From: Bacteroides cutis
Lineage (GTDB): Bacteria > Bacteroidota > Bacteroidia > Bacteroidales > Bacteroidaceae
Assembly: GCF_900241005.1 (NCBI RefSeq)
Contig: NZ_OEST01000001.1
Coordinates: 124,001 to 188,000 of the forward strand
Length of the DNA stretch: 64,000 nt
Direction of reading: 5' to 3'
A program made the translations under genes and the position numbers. The notes beneath the pieces were generated by a model, which saw nothing but the letters and a program-made list of their open reading frames with translations, did not search any database and was not told the DNA's origin. This document shows, in pieces, positions 47,380-56,414 of this stretch (position 1 is its first letter; every line of letters starts with the position of its first letter).

Positions 47380-50300
47380 TTAAAACGCAAGATTAAGTCC
47401 CACGATGAAAGTACGGGGATGTGGATAATAACCCATATCTACACCCGATACCCATGTCTGGTTACTGGAACCGTCTGAATTCAGTTTGTTACCGTCTGTA
47501 CCATTAAAAGAACCGATTTCAGGATCCATACCATCGTACTTGGTCAGCGTGAAGAGGTTTTGAGCTTGTACATAAAGGCGTAGCTTCGACAAGCCTTTCC
47601 AGGAGATAAGACGTTTGAAGTCGTAGCCTAAAGTGATGTTTTGCAAACGAATATAGTCACCATCTTGCAAATAGAGGTCGGAAAATTGCCAGTTGCCCAC
47701 ATCGCCGTAAGTCACACGGGGGATACGGTTACTGGTGCCTTCACCCGTCCAGCGGTTTAAAATCTGACGGCTGTAGTTGGATTGTGAGGAGTTGGGGTCG
47801 CGGTAAGATTGGGCAATCTGGAAACCGCCGGCACCGGTAGCGTTCAGACTAAGGTCGAAACCTTTATAGCCCAGGCTGAGGTTAAGACCGAATGTGTATT
47901 TGGGAAGTCCGTTGCCCAGATCCACTTTATCTTTGGCATCAATAGCGCCATCGTGATTTACATCCACATACTTCACGTCACCGGGTTGTACATTACTTTG
48001 GAATACACCATTTCCGGCAGTAATCCAGTCTTTAATCTCTTGATTGTTCTGAAAAACCCCGGCTGTCTTGAAACCCCAGAAGTAACCAATGGCATGACCG
48101 TTCTCGGCACGATAAAACTCTTCCGAATTGCTGTAAATTTGATTGGTAGCACCATGAATGATACCGTCTTCGGTGGGGATGTTTCCTACTTCGTTGTGAT
48201 TGTATGCCAAGTTGGCACCTACGCTATAGGTAAAGTCCTTCCCAATCCGGTCGTTCCAAGAGAGTCCCAATTCGACACCCTTATTTTGCACATCGCCACC
48301 GTTGATAATGGGACCACTGGTACCTGCCGTTGCCAACACGGGAGCTTGTACCAGCCAGTCTTTGGTATTCTTGATATACCCGTCGGCAGTAAGTGCCAGG
48401 CGACCGTTCAGAAAACGGGCATCTATACCCACATTATACTGTTCGGAAGTTTCCCACTTCACTTTCTCATTGGCCAAACGACTGGTATAAGAACCTGTGA
48501 CCCAACCATCCTGACCTCCGGTAGCACCAAAATTATAGTTGGTATTCAAGGTAGACACAGGAGCAAGATACTGATAGCAGTTGATATTGGCATTACCTAC
48601 CTGCCCCCAACTCACACGCAATTTCAAGAAATCAAACCAAGATTTCATCGGTTCCATAAACTTCTCTTCGGAGATAGTCCATCCGGCAGATACCGAAGGG
48701 AAGTATCCCCAGCGATGACCACTGGCAAACTTCGACGAACCGTCGGCACGCATGGTGGCATTCAACATATAGCGTTCCTTCCACGTCCAGCCCAAACGAG
48801 CGAAATAGGACATACTGCGGTTGGCATCATAAGGAGCACCCTTCACCGTCTTGTTCTCCGTACCGTTGGTGTTTGCCAGATAGGCATGTTCCCAATCGTC
48901 AAATCCGGGAATAAGGCCTGTATTGGAACCTTCGGTGATACTGCCGTCGTAAGTAGACAATTCGCTACCTATCAAGGCATTGATGTGATGTTCATCAGCA
49001 ATATCGAAATCATATGCAAGGGTATTGGTCCACACCATCGTCAAGCCGTGACCATGATTTTGGTTCACTTTACTCACGGTGTTGGCAGTCTGTGGAGTAA
49101 ACTGATACTTCGGTGTATAAGCACGGTATTCGGAAGTACCGTAGCTAATGCCATACACGGTCTTGAACCTTAAGTTCTTAATAGGTTCGATCTGCATATA
49201 TACATTGGCATCGAGCGAAGTATTCTTGGTGTTGTTGTAGCGATTCACCATCATGTTACCGTAAGGGTTGCCGTCGTTTACATTCCAATCGGAGTTCACC
49301 GTAGAATTGTAGTTGCCATCGGCATCATAAACAGGGACAATAGGAGATACGGAGAAAGCACTGCGAAGGTTATTATTCCAGATGTTTCCGGTATTCATGC
49401 CACGCGTGTCTTTCCAGACAAAACCTACATGTTCGCCTATGGTTACCAGTCCGTTCCACATCTTGTGCTCGGAGTTGGCACGGAAGTTATATCTTTTATA
49501 ATAAGAGACATCCGAACCTCCTATCAGACCATCCTGACCGGTATAACCGCCCGAAATGGCATAAGTGGAAGTCTTGGAACCGCCTGTGAACGAAAGGCTG
49601 TGGCTGGTTGTCAATCCACCGTCCTTGATAGCCTGGTCAATCCAGTCGGTATCATATATATTACCATTGGCATCGTATATGGAGTTGAGTGAAGCCCAAT
49701 CCACAGGAGACATACCCGAATTAAGACGAGCCTCATCCATGATACTCATATACTCTGACGCATTGAGCATGTTGAATTTACGGGCTACGGTCTGCCAACC
49801 GGCAAAACCATCGTAACTAATCCTGCAAGTACCTTCCTTACCACTCTTCGTAGTAACCAGTACCACGCCATTCGCGGCTTGCGCACCATAGATAGCTGCC
49901 GAAGCGGCATCTTTCAATACATCGATACTCTCAATGTCGGCGGGATTTAAAGTGGAAATATCACCTCCCACTCCATCAATGAGGTAGAGAGGCTGCGAAT
50001 TGCCTACCGTACCCAGACCACGGATAGTCACACTCATATTGGCGCCCGGCTGACCGGAAGTGGAGACAATGTTCACACCCGGCGTTTGTCCTTGCAGAGC
50101 CGAAAGAGGATTGGTCGTATTCAGTTTGGCAATATCATCACCTTTCACCTGAACCGTAGCTCCCGTCACCAGTTTCTTTTTCTGGACACCGTAACCCACT
50201 ACCACGACTTCGTCCAGCATTTCAGTATCCTCTTTCAAAGATACGTTAACAGTGGAGGAGGTCCCTACCTTTATTTCCTGAGATTGATAACCGATATAAG

Positions 50301-50565
50301 AAAATACCAGTGTCTGCCCCTGTCGGGCTGTCACCGAGTATTTACCGTCAATATCGGTTATGGCACCTGTTCCGGCTTCTTTTACCTGAACGCTGACGCC
50401 AATCAACGGCTCATTGTCCGTGGCAGACGTCACGACACCCGAAACTGTTCTGTTTTGAGAAGGATTAGCCTGAAGGCTACTGATTGCAGGTACCAGGAGC
50501 AGAAGTATCCATGCAACACGGCATAAATGCAGATTTATGCACTTTTCCAATAATGTTTTTCTCAT
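47380..50565 (-). CDS. SusC-like TonB-dependent transporter (second PUL)
   Basis: 1061 aa from ATG 50565; the frame is open 9 codons more. Signal region (CRVAWILLLLVPAISSLQA); CarboxypepD_reg domain (VSGVVTSATDNEPLIGVSVQVKE); linker EMLDEVVVVGYGVQKKK with a TonB-box-like stretch; plug (TPGVNIVSTSGQPGANMSV, PLYLIDGVGGDISTLNPAD, VLKDAASAAIYGAQAANGV); barrel ending IVGLNLAF. It heads a SusC-SusD-lipoprotein-lipoprotein operon that has no glycosidase. The plus strand opposite carries a long open frame (about 454 codons) that is only a shadow of this gene. Confidence 0.96.
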   Translation of the reverse strand: MRKTLLEKCINLHLCRVAWILLLLVPAISSLQANPSQNRTVSGVVTSATDNEPLIGVSVQVKEAGTGAITDIDGKYSVTARQGQTLVFSYIGYQSQEIKVGTSSTVNVSLKEDTEMLDEVVVVGYGVQKKKLVTGATVQVKGDDIAKLNTTNPLSALQGQTPGVNIVSTSGQPGANMSVTIRGLGTVGNSQPLYLIDGVGGDISTLNPADIESIDVLKDAASAAIYGAQAANGVVLVTTKSGKEGTCRISYDGFAGWQTVARKFNMLNASEYMSIMDEARLNSGMSPVDWASLNSIYDANGNIYDTDWIDQAIKDGGLTTSHSLSFTGGSKTSTYAISGGYTGQDGLIGGSDVSYYKRYNFRANSEHKMWNGLVTIGEHVGFVWKDTRGMNTGNIWNNNLRSAFSVSPIVPVYDADGNYNSTVNSDWNVNDGNPYGNMMVNRYNNTKNTSLDANVYMQIEPIKNLRFKTVYGISYGTSEYRAYTPKYQFTPQTANTVSKVNQNHGHGLTMVWTNTLAYDFDIADEHHINALIGSELSTYDGSITEGSNTGLIPGFDDWEHAYLANTNGTENKTVKGAPYDANRSMSYFARLGWTWKERYMLNATMRADGSSKFASGHRWGYFPSVSAGWTISEEKFMEPMKSWFDFLKLRVSWGQVGNANINCYQYLAPVSTLNTNYNFGATGGQDGWVTGSYTSRLANEKVKWETSEQYNVGIDARFLNGRLALTADGYIKNTKDWLVQAPVLATAGTSGPIINGGDVQNKGVELGLSWNDRIGKDFTYSVGANLAYNHNEVGNIPTEDGIIHGATNQIYSNSEEFYRAENGHAIGYFWGFKTAGVFQNNQEIKDWITAGNGVFQSNVQPGDVKYVDVNHDGAIDAKDKVDLGNGLPKYTFGLNLSLGYKGFDLSLNATGAGGFQIAQSYRDPNSSQSNYSRQILNRWTGEGTSNRIPRVTYGDVGNWQFSDLYLQDGDYIRLQNITLGYDFKRLISWKGLSKLRLYVQAQNLFTLTKYDGMDPEIGSFNGTDGNKLNSDGSSNQTWVSGVDMGYYPHPRTFIVGLNLAF

Positions 50566-50631
50566 TGTACATTGTTTAATGGTTAATATCAAAGATTTTG
50601 TTCTTTTTCAATACTTGAAATAAAACCATGA

Positions 50632-50639
50632 CAAATGTA
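50632..50639 (-). promoter_or_regulatory. Putative -7 box for second PUL
   Basis: TACATTTG on the minus strand fits TAnnTTTG, 66 nt before the SusC start. Confidence 0.4.
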
Positions 50640-50777
50640 TGAAATGAGGAAAAAGAAAGGTAGAGATATTGTTATGGAAAGGAGACAGATTAGTTAATCA
50701 ACGTATCTGAAATGTTACTAAAAAAGGTATAATTTGTTTCTTATCCCCCTCAAATAGGCTCTGAGGGGGATAAAGAA

Positions 50778-53285
50778 TTATTCATTCACTACAAAATTAC
50801 GTATTTGACAACCGGTTTTATCACCCTTTGCCACACGCAGACGCAGGTTATGATGTCCGGGTACAAGTTCCGTTTCAAATAAATACACCCAGGGAATGTA
50901 TAGTTTCCGGCTCCAGTCGGTATAAGTATCAAGCTTTTTAAACGGTGCTCCATCCACACTATATTCCAGGATACATGCCTGCGGACCAGCCGCGCAAAAA
51001 ATGCCGACAGCCCTTCCTTCGAAATCAAAGGATAAACTGGAACCAGCTGTTTCAGTAACTAACATAGGTACATGTACAAAACCCTTACGGGTATTTCCCT
51101 TAACGGTAGGAGTCCAGTCATCCACTACTTTCCAACCACGAAGCTGTTTGGCTGAACGGATATCCACAAATTTCCCCTTATCATAGGAATAAGGATCGAT
51201 CGGTTTCTCCGGCATTTCATGAGGTCGTACCTGTTTCTCATCCACATTACCGCTCCATTCCAGATCGAAGAGACGGTTTATGGCGGCGGCATAGTATTTA
51301 TGGCCGTTCCAATGCGGATGCGTACCACCAAAATATTTCCAGTCAAATTCTCCGTCACGCATACGACGAGCTATCTCCTCGGCCAGGTTGATGGAAGAAA
51401 CATAATAATAATTCGCCACTCTCTCGTGGTTCATTATCACTTCCGGCTGGATACCCCTATCCAACAACGGGATAAACGGATCGTAGATAAAGTGCATCAT
51501 AATGATGTCCATATCCGGATTGGCTGCACGTGCATGGCGAACAACCCCTTCCATACCCCGTGTCTGCTGTATATAATTAAAATAGTTGGTATTATCGTTC
51601 ACCGCCGCTTCCACAAAAAGTAAATCGGGCATACCTTTCTGCAAAACATCGTTCTCAAACCGGAAAGAATGGGGAGTAGTACCGGTAGACGAGATACCTG
51701 CTTCAATAAAATTGAAATCGGTATCGGGAAAACGCTGTTTCAAATCTTCCTTAATCATATCACGCCAACCACGCATTTCAGTAATGGAACCACCCAGAAA
51801 AGCAACGCATCCTTTTTTCTCTTTCGTAAACTTTAGGTAAGCATTGGCAAGGCTACCACGACGATGGATAGATTGTTTCTCTTGATAGTCGGATTGATTG
51901 CGTACAATGAAGTCAACTACCGGTTCCGGTTCTTCCAAGCTGTGCGGATGATGGTCACACCCCGGCTTCAGGATAATCTCGACAAGCCCCCCCATAGCAC
52001 GGTATCTCTCGGCTGCAATCTTCATATTTTCAGCATATGGCACTGTCTTATCACTATCCCCACAAACAGCAATTACCGGAATATGCGCTTTTGCCAAAGG
52101 AGCAAGATTATCTATCGGATTACCGTTGAATGTTTTCATAGCGTCTTCCGTAAGATTCCATTCTCTCAACAGGTCACTCCATAAATCTTTTCTTGCCTGC
52201 CCGGGCCAACTGAATACATCACATACCGGCGCATCCACATAGATACAAGCCACTTTATCCACATTTTTCACAGCCCAGTTAAATGCAAACAGTCCTCCAC
52301 GGCTAAAACCCTCTAACGTTACTTTCGGAGAAAGATGATAGAATTGGCACATTATATTATAGAAGTCATTGCCCAACTGTACAGCACGGGGACTGCCATA
52401 CAGATGTGTCAAATCATAATAGGCCACGTGAAAACCTTTTTCCAACAAAGCCTTGTCTACCGACGGGAATGCGCCGAAGAATGCCGGACGCCAGATCCAC
52501 GGATTTCCTTCAGCAGCCTTATGTGGAACTACGACTGTAGCTTGTCTGCTATTACAAAAAAAGTCATAACGATCGAAACCGTTCCAATTACTTTTTTTAC
52601 CGGGAAAAGGCTGTTGAATATAAGCCAAAGGTTCTTTACCCGTTAAGATCCGGTATAATTCACCTGCAATTACTGCCGCTCCCGATTCGTTGGGATGAAT
52701 ACCATCTGTATAATAATTGGGATAAGGTTTCATTGCCGTATAAAGATCAATAACCTGCAAGTGTCTTTTCTTTGCAACATTGCGGATAACAGGTATAATA
52801 CCGTTAACGATTACGCTATCATTTATTCCAAACTTTGAAGAGACAGCCGGAACGGGCAAACAGAGATACACTTTAGGTTGCGAAGGCAATTCTTGCAACT
52901 TATCCAACATTTCATTCAGATTTTCCTTAAAATCTTTTCCGTAACGCCAATTCCACGGTTTACTATCATTGGTACCTAACTTAATAGTCACAATGTCCGG
53001 TTCAAAAGCCAACAATTCCCGAAACTTGGGCTCGTGCATATAAGGACGGTCACCCTTATTGAGCAAAACACGCCCGCTCAATCCAAAGTTACGCACGTCA
53101 TACCCCTCTCCCAACCATTGCGAGAGTATCCCTGGATAACTGTTCTGAAAACGATTTTGAATTCCTGAACCGAAAGTGATACTGTTGCCAACGCAGGCAA
53201 TCTTAACAATCTTCTTTTCTTGTGCAACTGCCCACAGGCATGATATGCACAACAAAAATAAACCAATAGTAATTCTTCTTTTCAT
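50778..53285 (-). CDS. Three-module esterase: SGNH - alpha/beta hydrolase - SGNH
   Basis: 835 aa with signal peptide (MKRRITIGLFLLCISCLWAVAQ). Module 1 (about 26-215): SGNH hydrolase with IACVGNSITFGSG, IKLGTNDSK and DGIHPN, i.e. Ser, Asn and Asp-His. Module 2 (about 235-460): alpha/beta hydrolase with the nucleophile elbow EGFSRGG, acid region CGDSDKTVP and DHHPHS. Module 3 (about 485-675): a second SGNH with FLGGSITEMRGW, VNDNTN and GTHPHWNGH. A beta-sandwich tail follows (about 700-835). All three active sites look complete. Likely removes acetyl or other acyl esters from a glycan. It lies 212 nt upstream of, and co-directional with, the SusC of the second PUL, and has its own -7 box. Confidence 0.85.
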   Translation of the reverse strand: MKRRITIGLFLLCISCLWAVAQEKKIVKIACVGNSITFGSGIQNRFQNSYPGILSQWLGEGYDVRNFGLSGRVLLNKGDRPYMHEPKFRELLAFEPDIVTIKLGTNDSKPWNWRYGKDFKENLNEMLDKLQELPSQPKVYLCLPVPAVSSKFGINDSVIVNGIIPVIRNVAKKRHLQVIDLYTAMKPYPNYYTDGIHPNESGAAVIAGELYRILTGKEPLAYIQQPFPGKKSNWNGFDRYDFFCNSRQATVVVPHKAAEGNPWIWRPAFFGAFPSVDKALLEKGFHVAYYDLTHLYGSPRAVQLGNDFYNIMCQFYHLSPKVTLEGFSRGGLFAFNWAVKNVDKVACIYVDAPVCDVFSWPGQARKDLWSDLLREWNLTEDAMKTFNGNPIDNLAPLAKAHIPVIAVCGDSDKTVPYAENMKIAAERYRAMGGLVEIILKPGCDHHPHSLEEPEPVVDFIVRNQSDYQEKQSIHRRGSLANAYLKFTKEKKGCVAFLGGSITEMRGWRDMIKEDLKQRFPDTDFNFIEAGISSTGTTPHSFRFENDVLQKGMPDLLFVEAAVNDNTNYFNYIQQTRGMEGVVRHARAANPDMDIIMMHFIYDPFIPLLDRGIQPEVIMNHERVANYYYVSSINLAEEIARRMRDGEFDWKYFGGTHPHWNGHKYYAAAINRLFDLEWSGNVDEKQVRPHEMPEKPIDPYSYDKGKFVDIRSAKQLRGWKVVDDWTPTVKGNTRKGFVHVPMLVTETAGSSLSFDFEGRAVGIFCAAGPQACILEYSVDGAPFKKLDTYTDWSRKLYIPWVYLFETELVPGHHNLRLRVAKGDKTGCQIRNFVVNE

Positions 53286-53319
53286 GATTTGTGTGTTGTC
53301 TCATTGTGTTTTATCCTTG

Positions 53320-53327
53320 CAAATATA
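53320..53327 (-). promoter_or_regulatory. Putative -7 box for esterase
   Basis: TATATTTG on the minus strand, 34 nt before the esterase ATG; exact TAnnTTTG match. Confidence 0.45.
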
Positions 53328-53401
53328 CATTCTTTTTAGGATAGAGAACTATTTGAAGCAAAAAATGTTCTCTAAAAGAATAACCTGAAACTTAACAGAT
53401 A

Positions 53402-54364
53402 ATGAAGAAATTAATAGTACTTATGACTGTTGCAGCTTTTATTACAAGCTGCTCGGACGATGACAACAACTGTAATGGAACGGACGATCCACATCTTATC
53501 AGCCCTGCATTAGAGATGAGTGTAAGCACCACAAGTGGACAAAGCCCCCTGACCGGTATTCTAACTGTTGCCCCCTGTGAAACCGGCAGTTCCATCTATT
53601 ATGGTAACTACATCAACGAAAAACTGACACCCTTCGACGGATATTACAAAGTGAAAGACGGTGCTATCTTAGAGAATACCACCAACCGGGTGATTTCTTT
53701 ACCAACCGGAACTTACAATATGCTTTATTGGGGCACACCTCAATACAAAGAACCTATTTATGCATATCCCGCAGTAAGAGAAGCGGCACTCACTATCGGA
53801 GGAGACTTGTCCCGGCAAGCACTTACCTTAGTCAAAATATCGACAGATACTATTTATTATCCGGTATTTGATTTAGTATATGCCGTACAACCTGTAAAAA
53901 TCGGTACCGAAAATCTGAAAGCTTCCCTAAACAGAGCAGTAGCCGGACTGAAGGTTATCGTAAAGGATAAGGATAATGGCGTACTGAGTTCAAGCATAGA
54001 TAGCGTAGCTGTACGCATCACCAATATATATAGCGGTGTAAACTATTACACAGGAAAAGCCCAAGGTACTCCCCGCACGATTGCCTTTCCTTTAGTACGT
54101 TCTACGGATGGTACACAAATGAGTAATGCCACTGTTATGTTATTCCCTTCTGCGGGAAAATCAGAGTTTCAGTTATCGATAATCCTGAAAAATGGTGCAG
54201 TAAAAAGTTTCAAGCAAACATTGACCTCTCCATTTACAGCCAATACAAGATTAAACTTAACTTTAAGTTTGGGGGATATTTTCTCCGATCAAACCTCCGG
54301 TGATTTTAATGTTGACAACTGGAAAGAGGAAAACGAAAATATAGATGTTCCAACCATTGAGTAA
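53402..54364 (+). CDS. FimB/Mfa2-like lipoprotein (putative fimbrial anchor/adhesin family)
   Basis: 320 aa, lipobox ITSC followed by an acidic run (SDDDNN). Two beta-sandwich-like halves: an N-terminal part with VISLPTGTYNMLYWG and a second with LNRAVAGLKVIVKD and NLTLSLGDIF. This layout resembles Bacteroidales FimB/Mfa2 (DUF1812-like) fimbrial anchor proteins. No fimbrillin or other pilus gene is nearby, so it would be a lone surface lipoprotein. It is divergent from the esterase gene (116-bp spacer) and convergent with the acyltransferase. The family call is by pattern only. Confidence 0.5.
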   Translation: MKKLIVLMTVAAFITSCSDDDNNCNGTDDPHLISPALEMSVSTTSGQSPLTGILTVAPCETGSSIYYGNYINEKLTPFDGYYKVKDGAILENTTNRVISLPTGTYNMLYWGTPQYKEPIYAYPAVREAALTIGGDLSRQALTLVKISTDTIYYPVFDLVYAVQPVKIGTENLKASLNRAVAGLKVIVKDKDNGVLSSSIDSVAVRITNIYSGVNYYTGKAQGTPRTIAFPLVRSTDGTQMSNATVMLFPSAGKSEFQLSIILKNGAVKSFKQTLTSPFTANTRLNLTLSLGDIFSDQTSGDFNVDNWKEENENIDVPTIE

Positions 54365-54405
54365 CGAAGGATATTTCGAACAAAAAGAAATATAAATTTA
54401 TTTGG

Positions 54406-55566
54406 CTAATGCTTTTTATTCAAGAAGCGTTTAGCCAAATATCTTCGTACCGGTTCGTCGTACACTTTCAGACATAGATATGCCAAGAGTATGTTCCATG
54501 CGTAGACACATAAAGCAACCTCCCAAGTCTGTCCTAAAGTAAAGAATTGGTTCTTAATTAACCATGCATAGAACAAATACATGAATGGATAATGTATCAC
54601 ATAAATAGGATAAGATATATCTCCCAGGAATTTACATATCTTGGTTGATTTCTTGTCAGTAGTAGTTCCTGACGCCCCTACCCAAAGAAGAACAGGAAAA
54701 GCTACGACGACACAAAAAGCTTCGTAAATACCGTTTGTACAAACAGGTTCCGTACCTTCCAAATAAGGTACGGAAAATAAAGCTATCAACATAATGGAAC
54801 ATATCCAAAAAGCACCTCTCAACTTGATAGGTTTAAAGTTGCGTGACAGCAACATGCCCATGGAGAAAGGGAAAAGCATTCTCAACAATCCTCCCGTAAA
54901 GTTTATCACATCCAATGTCCAACCCACTCCCATATTTCCATAACCGGAGACATTGAAAATAGCAAATAATGCCAATGCTATTCCCAGCAACCCAGTCAGT
55001 ACAGCCAGCGCCTTATTTGACAGACGGCGGATAAACAAAGCATAAAGAATATTACCGATATATTCAAAGAACAGTGACCAGCATGGCCCATTCAACGGGA
55101 ACATTTCACCATTACCACGGACTTCATAACCGACACCCGGCATTGCAGGAATAAAAAATATCGTACAGAGCAGTGACAACATCACCATTGACAAGGGTAC
55201 ATGTGTTCCATCCCATTGCATGCTTCCTTGAATACAGAACGTAACGGCACCCAGAACAGCACCCATCACTACCATAGGATGAAGGCGTATCAAACGTCGT
55301 TGAAAGAAGTTTTTCATCGTAAGACTCTTGCCCCAACGGTCATCGTATGCATAACCGATTACGAACCCTGACAGAATAAAGAAAAAATCCACGGCGAGAT
55401 ATCCGTGATTGAAGGTTTCAATCATACCCCCACCGGCAAAAGCGTAACCTTCGAATATATGGTACCATATAACCATAAGGGCAGCCACGCCACGAAGTCC
55501 GTCAAGAAGGTCGTAATGCGGTTTTGTATCTGCGAAAATCGTTGTAGAGGTTTGTATGTGTTGCAT
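54406..55566 (-). CDS. Acyltransferase-3 family membrane protein (OafA-like)
   Basis: 386 aa, about ten membrane helices. N-terminal signature YDLLDGLRGVAALMVIWYH and the following FFILSGFVIGYAY with the conserved RRLIRLHPM are typical of acyltransferase-3 O-acetyltransferases. Such enzymes move acetyl (or succinyl) groups across the inner membrane onto surface polysaccharides or lipids. No glycosyltransferase neighbours reveal the acceptor. A TAnnTTTG box lies 39 nt upstream. Confidence 0.9.
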   Translation of the reverse strand: MQHIQTSTTIFADTKPHYDLLDGLRGVAALMVIWYHIFEGYAFAGGGMIETFNHGYLAVDFFFILSGFVIGYAYDDRWGKSLTMKNFFQRRLIRLHPMVVMGAVLGAVTFCIQGSMQWDGTHVPLSMVMLSLLCTIFFIPAMPGVGYEVRGNGEMFPLNGPCWSLFFEYIGNILYALFIRRLSNKALAVLTGLLGIALALFAIFNVSGYGNMGVGWTLDVINFTGGLLRMLFPFSMGMLLSRNFKPIKLRGAFWICSIMLIALFSVPYLEGTEPVCTNGIYEAFCVVVAFPVLLWVGASGTTTDKKSTKICKFLGDISYPIYVIHYPFMYLFYAWLIKNQFFTLGQTWEVALCVYAWNILLAYLCLKVYDEPVRRYLAKRFLNKKH

Positions 55567-55605
55567 AATATTTACGGTAATGAAAGTTTCTTATATAGAA
55601 AATGA

Positions 55606-55613
55606 CAAAAGTA
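55606..55613 (-). promoter_or_regulatory. Putative -7 box for acyltransferase
   Basis: TACTTTTG on the minus strand fits TAnnTTTG, 39 nt before the start codon. Confidence 0.35.
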
Positions 55614-55830
55614 AGAAAATATATTAAATACTAGCAATATCTTATCTGAAGATATTTTATAAGCATGTAAATACCGAAATTCACTCTTACTACTCTTTAT
55701 AAACAGGTAAAATATTCAATTATAAATCTCATATCTATATCATGCAAATTTATATGAATAAGAAGGTAATTGTCACAAAACTGTTGACCATAATAGACAT
55801 AATACTACAAGCGTAAAAGATAAAAGTGGA

Positions 55831-55855
55831 TTTATAGGATATAATATCCTATAAA
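55831..55855. repeat. Perfect 25-bp palindrome next to recombinase remnant
   Basis: Arms TTTATAGGATAT and ATATCCTATAAA meet around one central base. It lies 16 nt before the open frame of the recombinase fragment, in a very AT-rich stretch (55567-55894) that holds no other recognisable feature apart from the acyltransferase promoter box. Confidence 0.6.
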
Positions 55856-55894
55856 TAATAGAGTTTCTAATATAAAGACAGATGTCTAAAAATA

Positions 55895-56206
55895 ATGATC
55901 CGTGAAAACCCTAACCGTGGCAATATCGAACCCAAACTAAACTACTCTATCAATCTGATAAACAATATAGATAGCTATATAAGAAATGCGTCTGTAGGGG
56001 TGAAAATTAAGCTAATAAGTTCGATGTTTCCCGAAAAAATCGAATTTGACGGAAAAACATATCGAACCAATTCTTACAATAAAGTTTTTGATTTAATCTA
56101 TCAGCAAACCAACGAGTTACGAGGAGTAGAAAAGAAAAGCGGAGAGAGTTTTTCAACTTTCTCCGCCTCAGTACCCAGACCCGGGGTCGAACCGGGATGG
56201 AAGTGA
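55895..56206 (+). pseudogene. C-terminal remnant of a site-specific recombinase
   Basis: 103 codons from ATG 55895; the frame is open from 55871. The segment KIKLISSMFPEKIEFDGKTYRTNSYNKVFDLIY resembles the C-terminal end of Bacteroides large serine recombinases (pattern IGS.FPEK..F......RT...N.V..LI), from memory of the family. The catalytic N-terminal and DNA-binding parts are absent. The last 11 codons run antisense through the 3' part of tRNA-Leu, giving a tail (VPRPGVEPGWK) that is tRNA sequence. This fits an element once integrated at the tRNA end, now decayed. It is unlikely to make a functional protein. Confidence 0.55.
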
Positions 56207-56255
56207 ATCCACTGGTGTTTGAGACCAGCGCGTCTACCGATTCCGCCATCTGGGC
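56172..56255 (-). tRNA. tRNA-Leu (anticodon CAA)
   Basis: 84 nt on the minus strand. Acceptor stem GCCCAGA/TCTGGGT (first pair G-T) with discriminator A; anticodon stem CTGGT/ACCAG with loop CTCAAAC, hence anticodon CAA; a long variable arm as in class II tRNAs; T-arm CCGGTTCGACCCCGG. CCA is not encoded. It reads UUG. Its 3' end overlaps the recombinase remnant. Confidence 0.95.
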
Positions 56256-56414
56256 GCATAATTGATTTCTCAATTGCGGTGCAAAGATACGGCTTTTTTC
56301 GAAACCTGCAATACTTTTCACAAAAAAAGGCGAAAAAAGTGAGAAAACATTAGGTAAACATTCCTTGTTTGTAAAATATGCAGTACATTAGCAGAAACTT
56401 TTAAAACAATTGAT

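Noticed and set aside
47809..49173. 454-codon open frame on the plus strand
   Set aside because: It lies wholly opposite the SusC-like gene; the composition is a mirror of the real frame, without family motifs.
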